A stretch of DNA of 64,000 nucleotides from Diprion similis (Eukaryota > Arthropoda > Insecta > Hymenoptera > Diprionidae). The notes beneath the pieces were generated by a model. It saw only the letters and a list, made by a program, of their open reading frames with translations. It ran no database searches and was not told the origin of the DNA. Where the stretch lies: NCBI RefSeq assembly GCF_021155765.1, contig NC_060116.1, positions 10,168,001 through 10,232,000 of the forward strand. The letters run 5' to 3'. A program made the position numbers and the translations under genes. This document shows positions 1 through 12,019 of this stretch, piece after piece (the first letter of the stretch is position 1; each line of letters starts with the position of its first letter).

Positions 1-2090
1 CATATGTCACATTTGTACTGATATAGTGAAACAAGCTGATGGAATGTGGTGAAACAAATGTACACGATAAACAGAACTGATACATCTGTATCTGTACAAA
101 TATTATTTTATCAAACTTATTTATATACTCGATTGTGCGCCGATTTTTGGAACAAGAGTTTTTTTTTTGTTTGTTTGTTTTTTTAATTTTTATGTTTACC
201 ATGTTCATCCATCTGCACGTATCCGCAGATCTCGATTTCGAATCGAGAAGTTTGTCAAACAGTAAAACAACGTGTTCCTTTTTCGCTTTTTTAAAGAAAT
301 TCTTTTCGTAAATTCAATGAACGTTTTCTTTTTTCGATTGTGGAAAATTAGGGAAACAAAGAGAAACGTATAGAATTACCCATAAAATGAGTTACTCACA
401 ATAATGCCTGTCACGGATTGGTGTTGCGGGCCTACTGTCGCTGCGCTCCCCTTCTCACGTCTACCTCGAGTTCACCATCCACCACCAGGTCTGCAGTAGG
501 TACAAGGTTTGAGCGCGCAGGCGCCCCTCCGTCTTCTAAATTCACGGGGTGGTTTCGGTTAGTAAAAAAGTCAAGTGAAATAGAGTGGAGTAATAACAAG
601 AAGAACGAAGAGAAAAAATTCCTTTGAAAGAAACGGTGACGAGATGAGAGAAAAGGAAGTTTGAAAAAAGCGGACAAAAAATCAACACAATCATCAGGGA
701 AACGACCCAGCATCCGAACATTGCGGCGAGACCGCGATAAGTCGGTCAGATTTCGCTTCATCTCCGTGATTCGCGCTCTTTGGACGGCTGCCTTATCAAG
801 GGCTCGTTCTGTAATGACCTTGACTCGCCTTCGTGAACCGTGCAATTTTTTCTCATGTGGAATTGGGTGAGAATGTCGGCTGAAAAGGGGGTCGTGATTT
901 TGTAAATGGATTCCTGCGGAAACCGTCGACAATTTTTTTACCCGTGTAGCACATTAAGATACTATATACGGAGTAAATTTATAAGGGAAAATGTGAGTGA
1001 AAAAATTTTTACATCACGTATACCTTCTTGACCGAGGGTATAAGCGAGAACGAAGTTGCCTCGTGCCAAAAAGTAATCGCTGAACCTCGGTGAAATTTAA
1101 AATAGGTAAAATTACTTTCGGGTATAAAAGAAATAAACGAAATCCTAAAAAACAAAACTCGTCACACGCGTGGCATCTTCGAATCACGGATAGCCGAGAT
1201 TTGCTTTTCAATCTCAACGATTCCGCAGTTTCTGAATGGAATATTCAAACTTGAATCCACCTTTTCCAAAATAATGGTCACAAATCACTCATACCATGTT
1301 TACAAACAATCTGGTTGTAATCGGGCCGATAGCGTTTTACTCGTGTTCCAGCAGCAGCCGTGTTCCACTATCAATTTCCATCGATCAAAGTTACCCGCGT
1401 CGAGCCGACTCGGCTTACGGTAGTAAAATTTGACAAGTTTGTTAGGGTAGATTAGCGAAAGTGGAGGGGAAGGAGTGCCTGGCTTGTGTAAGAGGCAAGT
1501 CTCTGTGGTGGTGCTCTCGGTGTATTAGTCTTCCTTGTAGTTCCATTGCTGTGACGATGTCCTCTCTGAGGATGTCGGGTACCGGGTGACTCGGAAGTTC
1601 CCGGACTTTCAAAACCAGCCGCTTGCTTATCGGCCATCTCCACTGTTTTTCCTAATCGCATCCATTTAACTTAACATTTCGGTTTATTGGTTACTTTCAC
1701 TACAGTCAATTAGATTAATGTCTGTAATTTGTTGATGTGATAATTTATTCACCTTGATTTGATTATTTTTTTTTATTTAATAAACTTTCATCCTTTTCGC
1801 CATTGCTGTGAAGAGAAAACAGGAGGTAATAAGGGGGTTGGAACGAAGACGGATTTATGCTTAGACCAAGTTTATTTACAATCAGGCCAGCACACTGACT
1901 ACTGCTCATCATACCTGTAACCAGTGTGTCTCAACTGATGAATACAAAAGGTGGAATACCACCTATAGATATCATATATCTACGGATACAGCAGTCTCCA
2001 CAGCGAACCCATCCGCGTATCTCTCGGGAACCGGGATTCTGGTGAAGTGACGTGAACCCAGTCCAGGAAATCCGCACAAAAGGAAACTAC
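1..2090. other. intergenic or intronic stretch, no gene recognised
   Basis: AT-rich DNA with T-runs near 160-190. The longest open frame is 166 codons on the minus strand (432-932), but it opens with TTG, contains a long Phe/Leu-rich stretch and matches no family I know, so I do not call it. Nothing else in this stretch supports a gene. Confidence 0.5.
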
Positions 2091-2099
2091 TCTTCACGG

Positions 2100-2790
2100 C
2101 TCCGCGAGAGTCGCGTGGATCCGCTTGTTGCGCCCCTTAATTCGAAGCCAGTGAGAAAGAGGGACTTGACTCGCTTTTACAGCTGCATTCAGGACTAAAG
2201 CAGTGAATCCCGAGATTGGGTGGTCGTTGTCCTCCTTGTACTTCGGGGGCAACAAACAACGGCTCGAGAAAGGCAACCGCAATGGGTCGAGAGACGAACA
2301 GTTCTAGCCCGAGGGATAATCTGGGCGCTGTGCACCCCCGATTCAAGGGCTACCGGAGAACGAGGAGAAGAGAAGCCGGATTGGACGCGACTCGTGTCCT
2401 GCAGGAATAATATCTGCCGTACAATGACAGAGGTTTGGATTGCCGAGTGTTCACGTCACGGTGCTGCAGTTAGATGAGCGTCGAGGGGTTCCAGCGGGAA
2501 ATGAAGATGGATAGCGCGTGAAATTAGCGCTTTGAACCGCTGCCGAGCGGCTCGGGGTGGTGCAATTTCTCTGAATTTAAATTTCAGGGGAAAACGAGCG
2601 GGGGAATTTGGATCGAAGGGGGTGAGGATGACGCAACTCGATCTACAGGTTCGGCTCGAGACGCCGGCAGACACGCGGACGGTGCACGCCCACGCCAAAG
2701 CGACAGACGCAGACGGCGAGACTCCGGGACCGGGAGGCTGCAGGGCGACGTGGGAAGAGATCAAACATTCAACATCGAATTACGTATGTA
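2100..2790. promoter_or_regulatory. GC- and CpG-rich block, possible promoter and 5' exon
   Basis: This block is clearly richer in G, C and CpG than the AT-rich DNA on both sides. In this window similar blocks sit upstream of the recognised genes, so a promoter or first exon is a reasonable reading. No TATA box or initiator was identified with any certainty. Confidence 0.35.
2628..2783 (+). CDS. candidate first coding exon (52 codons), unrecognised
   Basis: An ATG at 2628 opens a frame of 52 codons that begins MTQLDLQVRLETPADTRTV and ends at a good splice donor (TAC|GTATGT, GT at 2784). The frame lies in the GC-rich block and uses GC-rich codons. The upstream part of the same frame has no ATG. 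No downstream exon could be linked, and the peptide matches no family I know. The opposite strand is also open here, which is common in GC-rich DNA, so this may be 5' UTR or chance. Confidence 0.22.
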
Positions 2791-2849
2791 GGTCAGATTC
2801 AGCCCTGCAGGATCAGCCGACTTTCGATACAACGAAGACAATATAATAT

Positions 2850-5800
2850 GGCGTTTCCTTTACGAATTGAACATGAATTGACTCATTTTTTGTCGTTTAT
2901 TTATTTTAATTTTTCCATCAATTTTCTTCTACAGTGAGGTGACCTTTCTGGATGGAGGATCGAACTTCGAAGCAACATATTGCACTGGGATTATGGGTTC
3001 TCCAAAGGAAAATAAGCGGGACTAAGAATGGTATGAAATTTGTTGAATGAAAAACAAGCCAGGGTTTAGAAAATGAATGACATTTTGTGAGTCGAGTTCA
3101 AGTCACACGTGAACGATTCAAATATTTATCCTGTAAAGTGGAATAGAAATACGTACACCGAGCCTTCACCTGTCGTTTTCTGCGAGTCAATTGAATAATC
3201 TACCCAGAAAGGTGATCCTTTCCTGATCGTACGGCTTTGCTGCAGGGTTCGACACACGTTTGCCTTATATACTAATGCAAATTGACTGATTTGAAACATC
3301 GAATAAGTATATGGAAATTCTTGGATCCCGTATGGTGATACGACGTAGTATATATATACCACGTTTCTTCGCTCCCAGGGATACGCGGCTTCGTAAAAGA
3401 CGCTTGCGGCTTTGCCCGTTTCTCTTTCAGAATCACGACGTTATCGTGTCGTTGAACACAATTTCACCCCCACGACAAACAAGTACAAATCCAATAGGGG
3501 GTAAAGGTGAGGGTGAGGGTGAGGGGGAAAGCAACGAAAATATCGAATAAGATTCAATAGCGAAAACAAATACTAAATTATACATTGAATGTAAGAATAA
3601 TTTATTCGTGCACGCAACTATATCCTCACAAGATGTATGAGAATATTTTGTCGAAACTAGGATTAAACTAGGAAAAACTGTACATGCAGGGTGATTATTT
3701 GTTAGTAAAATTTGTAACGCAAAGAATTCCTCGAATGTATTTCCAACTCTAGAAATCATCACAAAGGAGCTGATAAGATCGTAAGTTTACTGATATCTCG
3801 ACGACATTAAAATCTAGTCATGATCTTGGGAAATTCGGAGTCCCAAGTAAATATAGACAACTTATTCTTAGACTGAAGAATCATTTAACGCTCTTCGGTT
3901 ACCATCGCCGAAGGGCCAGAAGATCCCTCGGCGATTTGTTTTCGCTCGATTGTCTGAGGTTCGAGTAAACTCTCGATACAGACGTGACCTCCGAGAGATT
4001 CCACCCTGCGGTTGGGGCGGTTGTGGTTCGTATGGATAAACACGAGATTTCTTTCTTATTTTTCTTCACTACCACTTTATACTCGTAATTATACGCTCCA
4101 TTTTATTTTTTCCGTAATTTCGGTTTCTCATTTTATTTGCCTGGTTTATTATTATCAGATTAAATTTCAAAGGGTGAATTTCATTTTCGCGATTGTATTT
4201 CTACAATGGAATATAAGCATTCCAACGTCATCATTATCGTTACGTATATATTTCCGCGTAGCAACTCGGGAAAGCTCAGCTGCTTCCGTAGTGCTGGTTG
4301 AGTGGTTCATTAACCGAATCCCAAAAAGGGACCACCGTAATGGACCACCTTAGGTATATAGTGTAAAAATCTCGGAATGAATTTGCCGATCGTTATAAAT
4401 GGGCCGGTTCACTGGGCTTATTCATTACGATCGAGCTCCGATTTTGTGAGCGGCAAAACAGACACGGACGATTCAACTTTATGCCATAATCAATTGTTCG
4501 TTAGATTCTAAGTACGGACACGCCGAATCCAGTATATGAAAATAGCCAAGTACACATCTGGCAAAACGACACCCTTACTCGGGACTTTCCAATCGGACAA
4601 TAAATACCTTAATCGATGGTAAATCCAGACACGAAAATTTCCCCAACGTGGGTTTCTTTCACTTTTTACGACATTTAGTTGGTCAACAGATGTGGACGGT
4701 AACCAGCCTGGACGGCCGCGAAAGGGTCACCCATTGTTTAATGTTTAAAAATTTACCCGATTCTTTTCCACTTTCTGTACTATGCCGCCTCATTTTTGAA
4801 CTTCAACTTAGCAATAATCCAGAAGTGTAACTCCTAAGCGCAGTATTAAAATTATAATGTATTGTGTAACTAGTACACTTGTGTGATTGATGCGAACTTT
4901 TTCAAAATACCTAGGATCCTTGAATTAGAATTGTAGGAGTTGATAGTCGTCTAAAGCTTAACTCCAATAGTTATTCCGCGGACGCGTGAACAAAGTTGAT
5001 GATAATCTTCAACCGGAACTTCGTACAACATAATCCACCCTGTATAACTACCGTTAACAAAGTCACGGAGCATCGTGGGCGTGCGGTTAAGTGAATTTGC
5101 AACACGCTGCGCTGTTTAGGAAGTAACAAGTTTACCATGCTGAAGATCGTTCGCTGGAAACTAAGTGCGAAATAAATGGAGGTTGTGTTAGGAGGCAAGT
5201 GACTACAGCTTGTATCATAGTTACGTGAAATTAGATCTGAATCAGAAAATATCGCGAAAATATCTCGTTTCTATATCTCTTCTTCATTTTGTAATAACAT
5301 CTACTTGACAGGTTTCCGCGTCGGTTCTACTTTTGACTTGACTCAGTTTTGCGGTGATTTACTTTTCGATACATTTATTCAAATTTAAAATAATCATTGA
5401 ACAAAGAATAACAATTTCGATTTAGTTTGCGGATCAGTGTTGAATAATCGTGTTGGGGATACGTGCGTCAGTGATGAAACTATTATAAAACGTTAACCAT
5501 TTCCCTGACAAAGCTTTTATTAACCGCAACGCAAAGTTATTCATATCCTTCGCGTACCTGAAACAAGGCGAACGGCGCTTGCGCCAGAGAGCCACCTGTA
5601 GCCCAGCTTCCAATCAATACATCATGGCACCTTGTACCCCATCTAGTGATGGCTACGAGCGCTTATTTTTACTTTTCCACAAATATTGCCTCACAATTTC
5701 GTCGAAGAATTTCATGAACTTTTTTAATTCCTTTCATTTCATTGGTTTTCTTTTGATCTTGACGTTTCAAGCTTTCATACAGACCATAATTCAAGCCGAC

Positions 5801-6800
5801 CCCTCAGGACCGAAACTTGCTCCCCGAAATATTAATTAATATCGTTTTGTCATTACCCTATTGTTGTTATTATTGTTATTGTGTCAAAAAAGTAATTACT
5901 TAATTAAAAAATTAATTTTAGACACATTTTCCCGCTGTACAACGAGGTACCGTTCAATTTTCGATAAATTTAATTTAATTATAAGATCGTGTAAATTGGA
6001 AGAGCGCGGTGTAATATTGCGGCGAGGATTCTACAGTCAACCCTTATTATGGAGTATCTCATGCATATTCACGGCCCAAGTATTTGGCACGGTAATTTTT
6101 TTTACTCAGGTATTTCGTATTTTCTGTCTCGGTTATACTCTCCGCAAGTCTGAAAGCTCATTGCAAAAGTTGTCAGTAAAACCGCATCGAATGGACCTAA
6201 TACGTTCAAGGTTACGAGGCAACTATACGTATAATAATACGATATAGATTTTAATAAGGACCTTACAAAAAGCTCTTCCATTGCCAGAGACTTTGGTTGC
6301 CGTCTAAAGCTTAGATGGTCTCGATACCGAGACTTATTGTTGATAAACCAGAAAAAATGTTTTATTACCTCAATTGCTTTCTATTGCGTTAAAGACGAGT
6401 ATCCAGCTTTACACAACGATTTTATAAGTATATTTTTATGCACGGTGGAGATGAAAAAAAAAGTGTCTACAAGCTTGGGGGCAAACATCCGAACGAATTA
6501 AAAAAGTAATTATTCCTTCTACTCTTGAGAAGTATACAACTTGAACTAAATTTAAACTTTAATAAATCTGAGCGAAAGCCTCGCTTCATCCTTCAAATAA
6601 TTTTCGAGGAAAAAGTTACGAATTGCCATAAAATGTTACATTAAATTCCCATTTCTTCGATGCGTTCTTGTTTGTTATTTTTCCCTTTCAAACTCGTCTT
6701 ATTAATAACAATCAAATCATAATGATTATTTCTCACCGAGAAACTTGGTAGTTAGTGAAAATCGAGCCTTCTCAAAATCACAATATTCTGTCAATACAAA
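2850..6800. other. AT-rich stretch, no gene recognised
   Basis: Several open frames of 60-130 codons occur on both strands, but they are Phe/Ile/Leu-rich, mostly lack an ATG start and have no convincing splice borders. A short G-rich tandem run, about three and a half GGTGAG units, sits at 3506-3526. I see no RNA gene or mobile element. Confidence 0.45.
3506..3526. repeat. short GGTGAG tandem repeat
   Basis: About three and a half copies of a six-base GGTGAG unit followed by a run of G. It is a simple repeat; the G-triplets could form a quadruplex on the plus strand, which is inference. Confidence 0.6.
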
Positions 6801-6837
6801 AAATGAAAATGAGGAAAAAAGAACGCGTTTGACTCAC

Positions 6838-7122
6838 CAAAAACCAGGATCTAGTCGCGTTGCGGTAAACACTAAGTGCGACTATACCGACTTCTAACCA
6901 TCCGGTCAGAAACTTCAGGAGACGTTCCAATTTCCGACCAATAAAGATTCTCAAGATTCGCAATTCTTGCACACTGGTGTCCCTGGTGCTATACTTCGTC
7001 ACAATAGCCATTTCCCATCGCGAACGCACTCTCTCAACATGTTCAGCTCGGTGTTCAATATCGACTGACGATAAAACTTTTCGAGCATCTTTTTCAGCAA
7101 CAGTTTCCTCGTGATCTCCATA
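6838..7122 (-). CDS. candidate internal coding exon, unrecognised
   Basis: On the minus strand a frame is open from just after a TGA at 7125-7123 and runs about 95 codons to a strong splice donor (TTG|GTGAGT, GT at 6837-6836). The predicted peptide has a charged first half with the segment EHVERVRSRWEMAIVTKY and a more hydrophobic end with GWLEVGIVALSVYRNATRSW. Codon use looks like the real exons elsewhere in the window. I could not find a clean acceptor (AG before GAAACTG near 7105 is weak) or partner exons. It may be an exon of an unrecognised gene, or chance. Confidence 0.25.
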
Positions 7123-7199
7123 TCAAATATACGGACGACGATCAGAAGAGGACGATCAAGGAAACCTGTCACAATAAAACAAATCATTAGCATTCCTCG

Positions 7200-9940
7200 G
7201 AGGGAAATACGTATGATGTAATAAGTTTTTAAAGTGGATCAGACATGATGGAACGGATAAGTTGTGTGGATATCTCGGAGATGATTCTGCCCCCCGTTGG
7301 TAATATTCAGTTCCCAAAGTCTCGGACATTTTCAGATATACTTATCCGCAAATTGTCGGAGTGGCTTATCGATCCTCAAGAATCCGATTAATTCAACGTA
7401 TTCCAAATTACGTTTTTTGAATTCTTGAAAAATTCGCTTCTACCACTTACCAAGTAAAAGAAATCAGAATAATTGTTGCAGAGAAGTGAGAAAAGCATGT
7501 ATATTATAATGGCTTCTGGCGATTCGTCTTCGTCTTCAGCTCTCGTCCGTGTCGAGGGCACAACTCATGTGCCTCGGATTAATTAAGTGCGACTGAATAA
7601 TCACACTAAGGTTGAGAATAACACGTCAACAGAACGCACGAAGTGTAAACACAAACTTACGTGTATCCTAGTGCTAAGTGGCAGAGTACAAGACTCGTCA
7701 CTCACCTCTATCCTAAGATATAAGTTCTCGAAGTAACCTGGGAGACAGAATTATAAAATGGTCATATTGCCAATTTATACGGATAATTTAACCGATATTC
7801 TCGTTCACGAGAAAATATATCTTTGCAGCTAATAGTTCTGACAATTTCGTTTCAACTGTAGCACAAAAACTTTTGAACTTTTGAGATAATTAGGTACTGT
7901 CAAATACAAGTATTACCATCAATTTTTTTACGGATCGTTTACAAAGCTGTTTGGATAATTAACGAAGTTTTGTTGATGGAATTACGTAAATTGCGTAGAA
8001 AAAACACTCCCGGTTCTTACCTACGCGTGTCAGATGATCTGCTTGTGTTTTAAAATAGTCTTTTTCTTCTACTGCTCCCCGAAATTGAGACATTTCTGAG
8101 CTTCTAATTAGCCCCAAGTGTCGACTTTCCGCGTATCTACAGGTTCCGGGCTTACATTATTGTTCAAAAATATGCGTATAACGCGAGGACTGGCTGATAC
8201 GACTGTGTCACAATTACAGGTAATCCTGTGAGCTGTAATTTCAGAGGTAACGTTCAAACGAATTCTATAATGCCCGTACGTCACGACCGGATATTTTTTC
8301 AACCTTGCGTAAAAACTTCAAATCTACCATAAAGCCGGGCTTTTGGTAAAAAGGAAGAAAAAAATCAATTATACTCCCTCGGTCCAGGCTCGCCCGGGAA
8401 AAACGGTAGAAGGCCGAGAATTTCTCCATCTGTTCGGAATTGAATATAACGTTCATGAGATCTCATGACGCTTGAAATTTATGTTTAAAGGCAGAACCTC
8501 GTTCTCCATTGAGCTGGCATGTGCGTCGTTTCTATTTCGAGTCAAAAATTATCCTTGTATTTCAAATACTAAATAAACAACTAAGTGCCGAAGAGGTATT
8601 TTTCCCTTATAAAAATGTAAAATCTTCTTTGCAGCTAATTACGATAAATTAATCAGATGGTTAGATCAATTTTTTCACAGATACGTTATACGCGATGAAG
8701 GGTTGGTGAATCGTAAACCCGTTCACCCTGGGGCTCTTGTATTTCATTCCCAATCCTACAGTACGAAACTTTGAAAACTCAATACACGTGTGATGAAACA
8801 CTGTGGACAATCAACCTCTGGTTTCCGTAATACAGCTAGCTGTATAATAATTATTACTGGATTCGAGGCGTATAATATTCGGAATTTTCAGACATCCAGG
8901 CCGTCGTCTCCTCCCCCTATATACGACTCAAGCCGAGGCTCAAGTACCTCCTGAGGGAGAGAGGAACATGGTGGTTGAATGGGTCTAAAATTCGAACGTG
9001 TATCGCGAACCACTGTGCGTAGCAAATTGTTCGCAACGCAGATTACGTATAGATCGAACAAATTACGTGCGAACTTAGCTCTATTGTAATAAATGAGCCG
9101 AATATCGTTATGTCTAATGATGTTTGAGCCCGAACAAAGGTTCCTCGAATAATCACGTGCCTCTCTGCTCTTGATTCGCACACGGCGTGGTAGGCTGGAG
9201 ATGGATTGGACGATTTAGTCATTATTTAACGCTCGCCTATTCAATCTGTTTGCGAAACTACGGTGGGTAATTTAACAGATTGCCAAAACGCCGACACACG
9301 ATTTTTTGCACACGTATCTACGCTGCCCGCAGAGAGAGGTGAACGATCTTTCGTAAACAAACCGCCGGTTTTCACCCCTAATTTTCATCACAGCTTCGTC
9401 AAGGTATCTAAGAATCCTTCCCAGCCGCAGCCAGTCAGCCCTGAAAATCAGGGGGATTCTCTGACCCGCCGTTAATACCAAAGCACATAATTATTGTTGT
9501 GGGAAGCTATACATTCGTGCGAACGTTAGCTGGCAATTAGTGTGCCATTAATTAACCCTTGTTAAAACAAGGAAGACGTATAGCGGACGCCGAGAAACTT
9601 GACGCGCGGATTACGATCTGGGCAACCTAATATCGTCGATGTGATTGTCAGTTATAAATTGAAGCCGGTTATCGTGAAGCAAGATATTTTCTTCAATTAC
9701 GCACGAATTAACGTTCGGATAATTATTTCAAACCAATCGGGGAAATCGAGCCTGATTTTTGACGTAAGTAACAATTTTAGTTGATTCCACTTTAGACGCA
9801 CTTCCGATTTCACCTTGTATAACAATTTCGAGAGAGATCGATAGCTCACAAATTTTTCAATACCTTATAAATCATTTGTCCTTCTCCACGCAATTTCTCA
9901 TCAAACACCGAGTGAACGCCACCAGGCATAAATTGTAATT
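7200..9940. other. stretch with no recognised gene
   Basis: Mixed AT-rich DNA. Minus-strand open frames at 8108-8302, 8265-8456 and 8888-9181 have no recognisable motif or splice context. Nothing else supportable was seen. Confidence 0.45.
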
Positions 9941-9945
9941 AATCG

Positions 9946-10240
9946 TTTGAAACATTCCCCAGAATCTACTGACACTTTTCACTGCAGAGCTTGTATTTTC
10001 CCTGTTTTGTATACAACGACTTATACTACCTTCCAGTCACATTGGAAATCGGCACGGATGATGAGAAATAAACATTCCTCGGTAAAAACATACTTTGAAA
10101 CATCCCTCCAGCATTAACTCAAAGTTTTCACTGCCGAGCTTTTATTCCCTGTTTTGTTACACAACGGCTGATACTTGTACTTTCCAGGCACATCAGGAAT
10201 CCGTACGGATAATGAGATATAAACATTTCTCGAAACGAAT
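9946..10240. repeat. diverged tandem duplication, two copies of about 148 bp
   Basis: Copy one (9946-10093) and copy two (10094-10240) begin with the same TTTGAAACAT word. They share in order a TTTTCACTGC/AGAGCTT block, a TCCCTGTTTTGT block, a TTCCAG..CACAT block and an ATAAACATT block. Differences are scattered substitutions and small indels, so the duplication is not recent. No reading frame is preserved across both copies. Confidence 0.75.
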
Positions 10241-10654
10241 AAATTACGAGTCGAAGTTCTCCGCTTACTTTCACCGAAGACGAACGGTTATCGAATTGCA
10301 ATACAACATTTGAAACGATAGCACATTATCCACCTAGATTCGACATAAGCCTAACTCTCAGTATATCGATATCTGCTGGCTCCAAAGCTCATTCCGGTAA
10401 TGAAAATCTTGCAACGATATTGCCGGATATCGATCTGCCACCTTGGGTCGGACTTACCTTCCCCTCGTTGAACATCTGGAGTGGTCTGGACCTCGACAAC
10501 CGTGTCAAGTGCAACAGTAATGAAATCCAGAAGACTAGGCCAGACTTTCCGACATTCAATTTTCATTAAGCTAGATTACTCTACGGATACCGACCTCTCC
10601 CGAAGTTCGGCAGTTCAATTCGTAGGTAAACGATTAAACTTGCAATAAAACAAT

Positions 10655-10674
10655 AAAAAAAAAAAAAAAAAAAA
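10655..10674. repeat. poly-A run
   Basis: A run of twenty A residues on the plus strand, shortly after two AATAAA-like words. It could be the tail of an old retroposed sequence, but no body or target-site duplication is evident. Confidence 0.7.
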
Positions 10675-11639
10675 TTCCCATGAGAACAAGATGACGCTAC
10701 CGATGATCTATTTGCACTTGCACAACTCCTCTGAATTATTATACACTGTGCCTGACTACTTGTGAAAAATCGATGCTAAACATCTTTGGCAACTTAGATG
10801 GGTCGTTTCGTACGTGCAGACGCCGAAAGTTCCTGAGGGTTGAACAGAGGTTCAACATTTCGTAGTTGGTTACGTTTATCACTGACTGCGTGTAAGACAT
10901 TTTTTTTATCTTCCTGTTCTCCCTTCCTTCTTTTTCTTTTGAAACTTGTTGCAGTGCGAGGGGCAAGATTTACGACTTTCGATTTAATCTTGATACCAGA
11001 AGTGACTTTCCCTCCCCAGAGGAGGTGAAAATCCATTCGAAGCACGTAGAAAACGGTGAAAAAATTATATTGTGCCAACCGACGAACCGCAACACGAATA
11101 AAACGGTGTCGTTACGACATTTCGATTTTTACTTTTCATCACTTTTGGTGATATAAGTCAAATATTGGTTTTGGTCGAAAATCACTTTTTCTAATTTTAA
11201 CCAATCTTTACGTTTTCAAATCTCTAGAATCCGAAAATAGATTTTTAGAGAATTTCGGTCCGTCTATCGGTCTGTCCGACAAACTCCCGCGATGATCTAG
11301 GAAACAGCTCAAAGAAAAAATATGAAACTTGCGGGATTTTACAATCAAATGACAAACATGAAAATTTGTCGTATCGCATTTAATTTGAAGATCCGATTCT
11401 ACCGGAAATGAATTAGTTTTAAATATTTTAGCTATAAACCTGTACTTTTCCTTCTTTATTATTCTTTGTAAATGAACGTTTATGTTTCACCGAATTTTAT
11501 TTATTTATTCGAAATTTTTTTTATACATTCTGTTTTCATTAAAAAAAAAAAATGTTCTACCTTTTCTCTCATAAAATACGAAATTTCACCTGCAATATAA
11601 TGTTTCACCTGCGTAGTTAAAAATCTTGGCTCGTTGACT

Positions 11640-11907
11640 TTTTCGCGCTTCGATTACTCTCGACAATTTGACCAGTCGAGGGTTGCAGCCGCTCGAAAGC
11701 AGGACTGCTGCTGGGTTTCAAAAAGGATCTTGAGCTTTACGCACCTAGTGGGCGATGGACCATGTCACGCAGCATGACGCGAGGGTCCATCTAAATATAA
11801 CGTCGCCGAGAGCTCGGCATCGCTTGCCTGGCTAAAATCGATTTTCCCTGCAGACAACCCAGGCGATGTTCGTGCAGCGAAGAAAGTGTAGCAAGATCGA
11901 TTGTCGG
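11640..11907 (+). promoter_or_regulatory. possible 5' UTR exon with splice donor
   Basis: A locally GC-richer island in AT-rich DNA ends at a consensus donor (TCG|GTAAGT, GT at 11908). It contains an inverted repeat at 11754-11791 and a TATAA word near 11797. It has no long open frame, so if transcribed it would be a non-coding 5' exon of a gene that I cannot identify. Confidence 0.25.
11754..11791. repeat. small nested inverted repeat (hairpin)
   Basis: GATGGACC at 11754-11761 pairs with GGTCCATC at 11784-11791. Inside it GTCA pairs with TGAC around a seven-base loop. The stem is short for a pre-microRNA, so function is unknown. Confidence 0.6.
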
Positions 11908-11970
11908 TAAGTCGGGAAACTTTTTCAAGTAAAATCGTACGCTATCGCAGGTGACAATTGTGATTAAAAA

Positions 11971-12015
11971 AATAATAATAATAATAATAATTACAAAAAA
12001 AAAAAAAAAAAAAAA
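11971..12015. repeat. AAT microsatellite followed by poly-A
   Basis: About six AAT units are followed by a run of about twenty-one A residues on the plus strand. Confidence 0.8.
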
Positions 12016-12019
12016 CTGC

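Noticed and set aside
432-932. 166-codon minus-strand open frame
   Set aside because: It opens with TTG, has a long Phe/Leu-rich stretch typical of T-rich DNA, and shows no recognisable domain or splice partner.
3506-3526. telomere-like repeat
   Set aside because: Only about three and a half GGTGAG units, and the unit is not the insect TTAGG telomere repeat.
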